Assembly (NCBI GenBank): GCA_033977485.1
Contig: CM066982.1
Location: 31,784,218-31,848,217 of the forward strand
Reading direction: 5' to 3'
DNA: 64,000 nt
DNA from: Hydrangea macrophylla
Lineage: Eukaryota; Streptophyta; Magnoliopsida; Cornales; Hydrangeaceae
The stretch's first letter is position 1. Each line of letters opens with the position of its first letter. A program made the translations under genes and the position numbers. A model generated the notes under the pieces. It ran no database searches. It saw nothing but the letters and a program-made list of their open reading frames with translations, and was not told the origin of the DNA. Shown here one piece after another: positions 1 through 9,909 of the stretch.

Positions 1-275
1 TCCAATTGTGCAGGGAAGACTCAAGTATGGAATCCACTACTGAAGATCAAGACTGATGAAGAATTCAAGTGGGAAGATAGTCATCAACAGGCCTTAAAAG
101 GGATAAAACAATACTTGTCTTCTCCTCCGGTGTTAATGCCACCCAAGAAGAGTAGGTACCTTAAATTGTATATATCGGCCTCTGAATGCTCAATAGGAAG
201 TATGTTAGCTCAAGATAATGAGCAAGGTAATTAGCAGGCTAAATATTACTTGAGTAGAGTATTAACTCCAGTCAA
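1..275 (+). pseudogene. Ty3/gypsy RT C-terminal (connection) fragment
   Basis: The plus-strand translation around 55-205 reads as the end of a gypsy reverse transcriptase and the connection to RNase H. It contains EEFKWEDSHQQALKGIK, then a PPVL motif and YISASECSIGSMLAQ. In intact Tat-lineage elements this segment follows the RT palm and thumb. An in-frame TAG near 232 breaks it, and the sequence jumps to the RNase H part about 50 bases later, so a linking stretch is missing. The RT catalytic core lies off the left edge. Assignment to gypsy is secure and to the Tat lineage likely from the downstream layout. It cannot encode an active enzyme. Confidence 0.75.
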
Positions 276-285
276 GGGCTAGGCC

Positions 286-780
286 GTGGCTGATTTTCTT
301 GCCGATCACCCAAATCCTATTGATCTGGGAGATCTGTCACTAGCACCTAAAGCATTAAATATATCCTTGGTACCATGGACGTTAGTCTTTGATGGTTCTA
401 AGAATGCAGAAGGTGCCAGGGCGGGAGTGGTCATTATATCACCTGATATAAAAAGACAAAGATGTCATTTTGGCTTGATTTCAAATGCACCAATAATCAT
501 GCCAAATATAAGGCACTCATCATCGGACTGGAAATTCTCAATGAAACGGGGGCATCATCTGTACATATAAAAGGAAACTCAAGGCCGGTGATCGGATAGA
601 TATCAGGTGAATTCCAAATAAAAAGTTGGGAGCTATGCCTATTTTACTCTGTTGCTACTCAACTTATGTATTCATTTGATGACATAAGTGTGAGTTATAT
701 ACCCCGGTCTACAAATACAGAGGACATTAAGTTAGCCAAAGTAGGGTCAGCCTCACCCCGATGCAGAGAACCAAGCCGTA
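286..780 (+). pseudogene. Decayed gypsy RNase H domain
   Basis: The 94-codon frame at 286-570 starts with the typical Tat linker VADFLADHP and then has WTLVFDGSKN, the beta-strand with the first catalytic Asp of RNase H in gypsy pol. The next strand (GAGVVIISPD in relatives) is recognisable as GVVIISPD. After about residue 60 the frame is lost: the alternate frames around 480-780 show only weak remnants (ALIIGLE-like and SYIPRSTNTEDI-like pieces). Several stops and shifts are present. RNase H would normally degrade the RNA template during reverse transcription; this copy is inactive. Confidence 0.7.
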
Positions 781-1019
781 ACAATTTAGGTTTGATCATT
801 GCCATTAGTGGCAAAGAGGGGTTGGTATACTGCAACTAATTCGATCTTGATGGAGGAAGATGATTGCAGAATCCCTATCATCGAATACTTAAAACACCCA
901 AACGTTAGGGTGGATCGAAAAGTCAGACTATTCGTATTCTGATTTATGGTGCTTGATGAAGAACTATTTAAGAAGCCCATCGGTGATGACGTGATCTTAA
1001 AATGCCTCGGGAAGAAACA

Positions 1020-2111
1020 AGCCATGCAGGTAATGGCCGAAGTGCATTAAGGGATCTGTAGAGCCCATCAGGCCAGTACCAAGATAAAGTGGCTTTTACG
1101 AAGATATAATTATTACTGGTCAAGCATGTTGAAAGACTGCATCAGCTATGCTAAAGGGTGTCAGGCTTGCCAAAAGCATGGCCCGATTCAAAGAGTACCG
1201 GCCAAAGAACTCCAACCTATTATCAAGCCATGGCCGTTCAGAGGATAGACCATGGATTTGATTAGAAAGGTCCTCCTACCTTCATCGGGCTAGCATTGCT
1301 TCATTATTGTGGCTACGGATTACTTTCCTAAGTGGGCCGAAGCTATACCTTACAGACAGTGACTCAGGCTACCATGATCAAATTCATTGAAGAACATATA
1401 ATACATCGGTTCGGCCTGCCAGATATAATAACGATCGATCAGGGGTTGGTGTTTATAGGAACAGAGACCACAGCCTTTGCAGAAAGTAAAGGGATTACCA
1501 TTCTCAATTCTAGTCCATACTATGCACAGGCTAATGGAAAGGCCGAGTCAACCAACAAGATCCTCAAGGGGATCATTGAGAAGATGATAAATGAAAACTT
1601 AAGGGAATGGGATAAGCTACTATCTGAAGCACTGTAGGCCTATTGGACATCTAAGAGGTCTAGTACTGGGGTCACATCGTTTATGCTGACCTATGGGCAT
1701 GATGCTATGCTTCCTATGGAAGTCATAGTCTGATCAGCTAGGAGAGCATTTTACAATTAGCTTGAGCTTGCTAAATATACTGAGGCTATGATAATTGAAT
1801 TAGAAGGGCTTGATGTAACAAGATTGGAAGCCCTGGACTCATTAAAGATACAAAAGCTACGTATAGCCTGAGCATACAATAGGAGAGTGAAAGAAAAATC
1901 TCTCTGCACAGAGGATTTGGTTTGGAAGGTCGTCTTGTCTATCAGAGTCAATGATAACCTATACGGTAAATGGTCAGTCAATTGGGAAGGTCCCTTCATT
2001 GTCCACCAAGTCAAGAGAGATGGAGCATACAGGCTGCGTGATATGGATGGGATGATTCATGTTAGGTTAATAAATGGTTAGTACTTAAAGTCTTATTATC
2101 CTTCCTTATGA
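1020..2111 (+). pseudogene. Gypsy integrase (HHCC, catalytic core, C-terminal domain), broken
   Basis: A zinc-binding HHCC region is visible at about 1040-1185 (EVH, RAH, then CQACQKH). The catalytic core follows: TMDLI, then VATDYFPKWAEA at 1312-1340, IITIDQGLVF with the second Asp near 1432, and YYAQANGKAESTNK with the catalytic Glu near 1545. The last part, 1887-2081, has the WEGPFIV motif of the integrase C-terminal domain and ends with a HVRLING stretch, a form of the usual Tat pol end, followed after one stop by YLKSYYPSL. In-frame stops occur near 1047, 1247, 1290, 1635, 1731 and 1869. Many have the form expected from C-to-T decay. The protein would join element cDNA into the host chromosome; this copy is dead. 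Confidence 0.85.
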
Positions 2112-2418
2112 GAGACCATAAATCTAGAGTACAAACCAAATCCTGGGTTAGAGTATGAACCATTTAATTATGAGCCTGAGCTTGAATGATCAAAAATGTC
2201 ATTGTATTGAATATTGCTAACCACAACTTACTTACAAGAGTATATATATATATATAAATAAATGAGTAAAATTACAGAGGATTAAAATTGGCCTTTAGGT
2301 CGATTCAAAATTCCTAAGTTTTACCCTCAGGTTTTCCCAGGTCTTTTGAGCCCCAGCCCGAACCTATTTGGCCTTGTTCAGTTTCTAAGACTAGGCGCGG
2401 GAGATTAGAATGTTGGTC
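2112..2418. other. Spacer between pol and antisense ORF of left Tat element
   Basis: This short non-coding stretch separates the end of the plus-strand pol from the end of the minus-strand ORF. It includes an AT dinucleotide run at about 2239-2262. I see no gene in it. Convergent ends of pol and an antisense ORF are a known layout in Retand-type Tat elements. Confidence 0.5.
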
Positions 2419-2594
2419 TATAGCTGGTCACTGCATTTTTGAGCGTCTCCTCCGAGTGTAGCTAGGACTTCATCTACCTTTACCAATGCTGCGTCATTTG
2501 TGATGACCTCGGCCTCGCATTATTCCAATTGTGCCTTGAGAGTAGTGATATGAGCCTATAGCAAGGCATCTCGAGCAATCACTTGGGCCTGAGA
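2419..2594 (-). pseudogene. C-terminal coiled-coil end of antisense ORF (left Tat element)
   Basis: Read on the minus strand, this segment encodes an Ala/Glu/Lys/Leu-rich helix (ITTLKAQLE, then ALVKVDEVLATLGGDAQK) that ends at a TAG whose complement is at 2419-2421. Two earlier in-frame stops (TAG, TAA) interrupt it. It is the far end of the antisense ORF at 9910-12861, separated from it by the copia insertion at 2595-9909. A charged helical C-terminus is also present in the related ORF of the right Tat element. The two halves are joined by inference from orientation, composition and the insertion boundaries. Confidence 0.6.
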
Positions 2595-3873
2595 TGATAG
2601 GAAACTGCGTTCCCAGAATCCATTGACAGCGCATATAAGTTGGTACTACAAAAAATTACGTGAAAACTATAATAACCCTACAAGGGCAGAACTAGGGTCA
2701 CCTTAAACTGCTAAAACGGATTGCTGTAGTAGACGAATTGAGAACACGGGCTCGATAATAGCTCACGATCTTCTACCGTATTCCTTTGCTACCAAAATAT
2801 CGAACTGAGTGTGGGCTCCTTCAGAATCCTTTATGTTTCTGCTCTCTCTTTTTACGCTCTCTTTTCTATTCCGAGTTATAGTACTCTTTATGGAAAAATG
2901 CAAACTGAGAAGAGAGCCAAAGCAGCATATATATAGGCTACGATAGGGACCATAAGAAGTCAACAAGGAATAGGCTTCCTTATAGAATTAGGACCCCCTA
3001 ATTCGAACTGAATCAGATTCCTATTTCCATAAATTATAATTCATACCACTAAAGAATTATAATTGCACTCCTACCCTTATCTCAAAAATATATTTCGAGC
3101 TCCATGTTATTAAATGCTTATTATCTCCCCATATTAAGATTACAGATATCCATTAATTAAATATAATTACTGACAATCATATTTAATTAATCTCTTAAAA
3201 TTCATTGAGATCCTCTGCTTAATTTATCTGATATGTCGGATACAAAATCCACCTGCAGGGTTTGACATAATCAAAACTTATAAGCTTTCTCAAGGGGATA
3301 TCATCAATCCCAAAATTGAGACATGGATTCCATCATTAATTAATATCCACCACACAATTAATATTGTCACCCAATCCAATGAGATATCGACCCATTTAAG
3401 GATCTCACCCTTTTTGGGATCAAAGTGTAAATATCAAATGTACGTGTCTATAAATTAACTTAGGATTTAGAGCATAAACACTCATAATAGTCATGAGGTA
3501 TTAATTATCTTATAAGTCAGTATAAAGATAATTACCCCAAGTCGGTCCCGTTTAATACATCAAGTGTACCAGCATGATGAGTTGAAACTATACCGTTTCC
3601 CACAGTCAAGACAAACCTACTACAACACCATGTTGCAGTCCTACTGATGGTGTGTCCAATCCATCTAAGACTGTACACCAAAATCTTACATTCTACAAGA
3701 TCCGATGGTCTGATCTTCCGTGTGTAAGCCGAACTCTACACACCAAACCACCTACTATGTAGAATGAAAGACACATATGCATAATATTAAATAAACAATA
3801 TAATACAAATATTGCCCACACAGATTCTCATAAAAATGGATTAAAGCATGGCTTTTAGTATATATCCCTAACA
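2595..3873 (-). repeat. Copia 3' LTR
   Basis: This 1279-bp LTR has a clear partner at 8750-9909. The two match along most of their length, including a TATA-like TATATATAGG read at 2928-2938 and the terminal TGTTAGGG. It contains about 150 bp around 3130-3290 that the right LTR lacks, and it lacks a 38-bp AT-rich piece found in the right LTR just before the terminal AGCATGGC. Confidence 0.93.
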
Positions 3874-3885
3874 ATCTCCCACTTA
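3874..3885 (-). promoter_or_regulatory. Copia polypurine tract
   Basis: On the minus strand AGTGGGAGAT directly precedes the TGTTAGGG start of the 3' LTR. This is the usual copia plus-strand priming site. Confidence 0.85.
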
Positions 3886-6800
3886 GACTCAAAGCCATGA
3901 TGCGACACACCTCACTCCTATCCCTTCTACATGACTATCAAAAGTCTTGGCCGGTAAGCTCTTGGTGAAAGGATCTGCCAGGTTATTTGTTGATGCTATC
4001 TTGGTCACTTCAACATCACCTCTTTGCACGATCTCGCATAAGCTTGATCCCTAGGATGTGACTGGCTTCTCCCAAGTCCTTCATATCGAATTGATTGGAC
4101 AACCATACCCTTATAGAAGCTAATACCCCCACATCATTTTCGATTAGCCAGACATCTTCCACATAAATTACTTAGAACACCACCACGCTTCCATCATGTT
4201 TCTTGTACACAAAAGATTCATCTGCACATTGATCAAAACCAAAAGGCTTGATTGCTTGATCAAAGCGGATATTCCAAGACCTAGATGCCTGCTTAAGTCC
4301 ATAAATAGACTTCTTAAGCTTGCACAACATGTGTTCTTGGCCCTTCGCAATGAACCTGTCTGGTTGCATCATATAGATGCGCTCGTCAAGATTCCCATTA
4401 AGAAATTTTGTCTTGACATCCATTTGCCAAATTTCATAATCGAAATGTGCAACAATGGATAAGAGAATCTGGATAGACTTTAGCATGGCCACCGGTAAAA
4501 ATCTTTCCTCATAATCGATTCCTCTTTTGAGTGAACCCTTTCGCAACAAGCCTTGCTTTAAAGGTTTCCACCTTACCGTCTGTTCCCCTCTTCTTCTTAT
4601 AGATCCACTTACATCCAATGGGTTTTATTTCATTGGGTGGTTCTACAAGATCCCAGACTTTATTGGAGTACATGGACTCCATTTTAGACTTCATAGCCTT
4701 TTGCCAAAGATTTGCATCTTTATCTTGGAATGGTTCATTGTAGTTATAGGGATCGGTACCTTGTTCATCAGGGACCCGCTCATAAGACTCTCCTAAGAAC
4801 ATATACCGATCAGGTTGAATAATAACCCTCCCACTACGACGAGGCATAACCCGTGTCTGTGTATCACTGATATTTCATTGTGAAGATTCTAAACCTAATA
4901 CACCATTATCTGCACACTGTACTGGTTCAGGAACCTGCGTGTTAATGGTTGGTTCGGGATCTACACAAGTTTCGATAATCCTCCAACTACGACGCGGTAA
5001 TGAAATATCGATAACTCTGTCTTGTGATGTTTCTTCTTGTACCGATGGTATCGAAGAAGTATGTGTCGGTGTCTCTCCTCTCATTTCCTCTAGAATAATA
5101 TGGCTTCTAGGCTTATGTTCCATAACATAGTCCTCTTCTAAGAATGTGGCATTGGTGCTAGCAATAACCTTCTAATCCTTAGGTCTATAAAACATACCAC
5201 CTTTAGTTCCTCTTGGATACCCAACAAAGAAACATACTTCTGTTCTTGATTCTAACTTTTCTGCATTCCCTTTCAGCACATGTACTGGACTACCCCAGAT
5301 CCGAACATGCCGCAAACTAAGCTTTCGCCCAGTCCACAATTCCGTGGGAGTAGTAGGTACTGACTTAGATGGTACCAAGTTTAGAATGTATGCAGCTGTC
5401 TCTAATGCGTGTCACGAAAAGGAAATTGGTAAATCTGAATAACTCATCATAGATCTTACCATATCCATGAGAGTCCTGTTCCTTCTTTCTGCTACACCGT
5501 TCTGCTGAGGCATACGGGGTGCAGACAACTGGGATGTAATCCCTTGCTCCAATAAGTATTCCCTAAACTCTCCCAAGAGGTACTCTCCACCACAATCAGA
5601 TCGTAGTGTCTTGATACATTTACCTAAACGCTTCTTCGTTTCAGCCTTGAAGTCTTTAAATTTCTCAAAGCATTCAGACTTACGCCGCATTAAATAAATG
5701 TACCCATACCTTGAGTAATCATCGATGAAAGTGACAAAGTACTCAAATCCCCCTCTTGCTTAGACAGTCATAGGACCACATAAATCAAAGTGAACCCAAC
5801 GGCTCTTTTGCTCTATAGCCCTTGGCCGAGAACGGCCTCTTGGTCATTTTACCTTCCAAGCAGGATTCACAGACTGGAAGTGCCTCCACTTCCAATGAGC
5901 TTAATGACCTATTTTGAACCAGTCTTTGAATCCTTTTCAAATTAATATGACCAAGGCGTAAGTGCCAAAGATGCGTTTGGTTCATCCTCGAATGTTCTTT
6001 TCTCTTAAATGGCAAATTATTTGTGTTATTCAATTCATTATGTTGCAGTATAGGAGAGACATGATTTATAATATAAAGGTCATCCACTAATTGACCAGAA
6101 CAAATAAAACGTTTATTGTCTTTAATAACTACTACTTTATTAAAATGAATTGAATATCCATTCTTTACTAAACTAGAAACTAAAACTAAATTCCTTCTAA
6201 TAAAAGGTACACAAAGGCAATTTCTTAATATTAAAATCATATCTCTACCAAAACTAAGATGTAGATCTCCTACTGTAACTGCTGCTACTCTCGTAGCATT
6301 TCCCATATATAGATAAATCTCTCCATCATTGAGCTGTTTGGTTCCCTAGAACCCCTGCAAAGAATTGCATACATGATCAGTGGCTCCCGTATCTACACAC
6401 CAGGTACCAGTAGATCAAACCACTAAACATGATTCAATAACTAGTAAATGAGATTTACCTTGATTATTCTGTCTGGCGAGATAAACCAGACATTGATTCT
6501 TCTAGTGTCCTGGCTGCTTGCAAATAAAACATTTGCCTTTAGGCTTTCCCGGTTGTCCTCTTGGCCTTTGGATTGGCGGAGGACCCACGGCTTTCTTTTG
6601 AGCCTTTTTCATTTTCTTCTTGCCTTTCGGCTTTGAAGCAGAACCTTTCTCAAACACAAGAGCACTCCCTGATTTTCTCTTGAGACACTCAGCTACCTGG
6701 AGTTCTTTAAGCAGCTCCGCCAAGGTATTTTTAAATTTATTCATGTTATAATTGAGGCGGAATTACTTAAAAGACTCTGGCAGTGACTGTAGTATGATAT

Positions 6801-7272
6801 CGACCTGGGTTTTCCCGTCGATTTCAGCTCCAAGGATATCTAGTTCATTAAGAAGAGATATCATCTTAAGAACATGATCCCATACAGGCGTCCTCTCAGC
6901 CATAGTTGTGTTCATCAAGTCTTTCATGGCAACCTACCTAGCAACACGCTTTTGATCCCCGAACATCTGTCGGAGGCTCTCCATCATGTCATAGGCACTG
7001 GCCATTGACTGATGCTGATGTTGTAGAACATTTGACATGGATGCCAAAATATAATACCACGCCATCTCATCAGCCTTGACCCATTTCTTGTGAGCCTGGG
7101 TTTCCTCAGCGGTTGCCCCCTCACTAGGTTGCTCAGGACATTCTTGAGTAAGCACAAACTTGTACTCTTCAGCAGTTAACACAATATCCAAATTCCTTTT
7201 CCAGTCTATATAGTTTGGTCTAGTAAGTTTGTTTTCTTTAAGTATAACAGCGAGTGGATTGAAAGAACCCAT
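3886..7272 (-). pseudogene. Copia Gag-Pol polyprotein, degenerate
   Basis: Gag starts at the ATG ending at 7272 (MGSFNPLAVILKENKLTRPN), typical of copia Gag. A CCHC knuckle (CFICKQPGH, a stop, then KNQC) lies near 6470-6520. The pre-integrase motif HLWHLRLGHINLKRIQRL at about 5905-5960 is followed by CESCLEGKMTKRPF. The integrase core has TLRSDCGGEY and PQQNGVAERRNRTL. RT begins with MKSKMESMYSNKVWDLVEPP and continues through [11 protein letters not shown] and [15 protein letters not shown], with YVEDVWLI in place of the usual YVDDMLI. The frame changes between 5785 and 5690 and near 4509-4618. RNase H is cut out: sequence goes from SNQFDMKDLGEASH almost directly to the LADPFTKSLPAKTF tail. 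Inactive. Confidence 0.9.
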
Positions 7273-8264
7273 TTAAAAACCTGAGAATCACATAATATAA
7301 ATAATTATATTTGGGCAAAAAATTACTATGGATTCAAGTTGAAAATATTGGTTCCCTCTACCATATTTGAAAAAAATCCGCCAGCAACCTAATATACCGC
7401 GAATAGTATGACTCGATGGGAAGCCATATACTATCTATCATTTGTTCAGATAGGCAATTGCCTTTTAATTTTACTATCCAGGTGATGCACCTTGCCTAGT
7501 AAAATTAAACTGCTAACTTGCTTTGGTCCTATAAATAACAATAGTGAATCGGATGGAGAGGATATTACTATTTATAGCTAAGTGTATACCATCACTTAAT
7601 TCTATGTCAAGAGTTCCGTGAGGAACACCTCTGATGGAGAGGTGACCCACACTAACAATCACCCAAAATATTCTTTTAAAGAAGTTTGTACCGATGATTT
7701 CATGATCAGCTGCATCCGATGGGGAGGATGACACTAGAGTCATCACACAAAATTAATCATATCATCTACAAACCAGTGATGGAGACCATGAGATTTATAC
7801 TTGATAAATTCTCTCTCCCACTTAGAATTTTAAAAAATTTGAGAATTATAATTTTGTAGAAAACCTTTTAATTTAATTAATAAAAAATAATGGAATACTT
7901 GGCAAGGGTTAATTCATCCTTACTTGTCAAACCACATGTGTAGATAATAAAATTATTCTATTCTCATGATTTTAGAAAATAAGTACTTATGTTTTTAAAA
8001 TATGGAATTAGTTTTATTTTTAAATACACATGTAGTTGTCCATCATTTTAAATTAATATAAATTAAACATGCAGCTAGACATCTGAAATAGGTATAGGAA
8101 CAATTATCCATGTTGTCCCATTCATTAAACATGAAACAATAATAATAATTCAATCACACATGAATAAGGAAACCACAATAAAATAGGAATCCCACTATTA
8201 TGGTCAAGCTACAACACTTGTGAAGAAAACTTCATTGAACCCAATTAGCTCTATGTCACCACTA

Positions 8265-8390
8265 TGCACGGGGGTCGAGCTGCCTTCTGAAACTGCTTCC
8301 AGAACTGTTTTCTGAAACTGCCTTCTGAAACTGCTTCCAGATTGCTTTCTAAAACTTCTTATAAACTGTCTTCACGAACTGTCTTCATGG
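8265..8390. repeat. Short tandem repeats (CTTCTGAAACTGC type)
   Basis: Five or more degenerate copies of a 20-25 bp unit built on CTGCCTTCTGAAACTGCTTC occur in a row inside the copia leader, the last ones decaying to AACTGTCTTCA. Confidence 0.7.
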
Positions 8391-8404
8391 ATTTGCTTGA
8401 GATA

Positions 8405-8595
8405 TTTTACCCAAACCCTATGCCTCCATGAAGAAGTTCACATGCTATTTCTTTGCAGTAAATTAACCACACATCAATCAAGCGTGGGATCCAATACACA
8501 CAAATCCTATGCCTCCATAAAGGAGTTCACATGCTCTATTAAAACAACAAAATTAACCACGGATAAAACTATCGTGGGATCCAATCACACAAAAT
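8405..8595. repeat. Two-copy direct repeat of about 105 bp
   Basis: The order CCTATGCCTCCAT, GAGTTCACATGCT, AATTAACCAC, then CGTGGGATCCAAT occurs twice, first at about 8414-8495 and again at about 8507-8587. It is a local duplication in the copia leader. Confidence 0.75.
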
Positions 8596-8736
8596 CAGTG
8601 ACCATAATAGTGGAATAAGAATGCTGCAAAATAAGGGTTAGTACAGTTTTACGTTCTATCCATCCATCAAAACACGCATAATATCTGTTTTACTGGACAA
8701 CATGGTTGCGTCCAACTCATACGCAGAATCAACGTT

Positions 8737-8748
8737 GCTTTGATACCA
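8737..8748 (-). promoter_or_regulatory. Copia primer binding site (tRNA-iMet type)
   Basis: The minus strand reads TGGTATCAAAGC one base from the 5' LTR. The plant initiator tRNA-Met primer site is TGGTATCAGAGC, so there is one mismatch. Confidence 0.85.
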
Positions 8749-8749
8749 C

Positions 8750-9909
8750 TGCTAGGAAACTACGTTCCCTGAATCCATTGACAGCGCATATAAGTTGGTA
8801 CTGCAAAAAATTACGTGAAAACTATAATAACCCTACAAGGGCGAAACTAGGGTTACCTTAAACTGCTAAAATGGATTTCTGTAGTAGACGAATTGAGAAC
8901 ACGGGCTCGATAACAACTCACGATCTTCTACCGTATTCCTTTGCTGCCAGAATATCAAACTGAGTGTGGGCTCCTTCGAAATCCTTTATGTTTCTGCTCT
9001 CTCTTTTTACGCTCTCTTTTCTATTCTGAGTTATAGTACTCTTTATGGAAAAATGCAAACTGAGGAGAGAGCAAAAGCAGCATATATATAGGCTATGATA
9101 GGGACCATAAGAAGTCAATAAGGAATAGGCTTCCTTATGGAATTAAGAAACCCTAATTCGAACTGAATCAGATTCCTATTTTCATAAATTATAATTCATA
9201 CCACTAAAGAATTATAATTGCACTCCTACCCTTATCTCAAAAATATATTTCGAGCTCCATGTTATTAAATGCTTATTATCTTCCCATATTAAGGGGATAT
9301 CATCAATCCCAAAATTGAGATATGGATTCCATCATTAATTAATATCCACCACACAATTAATATTGTCACCCAATCCAATGAGATATTGACTCATTTAAGG
9401 ATCTCACCCTTTTAGGGATCAAAGTGTAAATATCAAATGTACGTGTCTATAAATTAACTTAGGATTTAGAGCATAAGCACTCATAATAGTCATGAGGTAT
9501 TATTTATCTTATAAGTCAGTATAAAGATAATTACCCCAAGTCGGTCCCGTTTAATACACCAAGTGTACCAGCAGGGTGAGTTGAAACTATACCGTTTCCC
9601 ACAGTCAAGATAAACCTACTACAACACCATGCTGCAGTCCTACCGATGGTGTGTCCAATCCATCTAAGACTGTAAACCAAAATCTTACATTCTACAAGAT
9701 CCGATGGTCTGATCTTCCATGTGTAAGCCGAACTCTACACACCAAAACACCTACTATGTAGAATGAAAGACACACATGCATAATATTAAATAAATAATAT
9801 ACAACAAATATTGCCCACACAGATTCTCATAAAAATAGATTAACTGATTTTATTAAATGAATAATAAATCAACTACATAAAGCATGGCTTTTAGTATATA
9901 TCCCTAACA
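8750..9909 (-). repeat. Copia 5' LTR
   Basis: This 1160-bp LTR is the partner of 2595-3873. Its minus-strand TATA-like element lies at about 9083-9092. Relative to the left copy it lacks about 150 bp near 9292; both deletion junctions carry AAG, which suggests a microhomology deletion. Confidence 0.93.

Larger units (their letters stand above)
7273..8736 (-). other. Copia 5' untranslated leader
   Basis: About 1.46 kb between the primer site and the gag ATG contain no supported ORF. The leader holds two groups of internal repeats, at 8265-8390 and 8405-8595. A long leader with direct repeats may include the packaging signal; that is inference. Confidence 0.6.
2595..9909 (-). mobile_element. 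Ty1/copia LTR retrotransposon, minus orientation, inserted in Tat antisense ORF
   Basis: Two LTRs bound it, at 2595-3873 and 8750-9909. On the minus strand each starts TGTTAGGGATATATACTAAA and ends in CTAGCA or CTATCA. Flanking 5-mers are TGAGA on the left and CGAGA on the right, a 4-of-5 target duplication. A PPT lies inside the left LTR and a tRNA-iMet-type primer site inside the right LTR, so the right LTR is the 5' LTR. Gag, zinc knuckle, pre-integrase, integrase and RT follow in copia order (integrase before RT). Most of RNase H is deleted, and stops and two frame changes are present. Confidence 0.95.
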
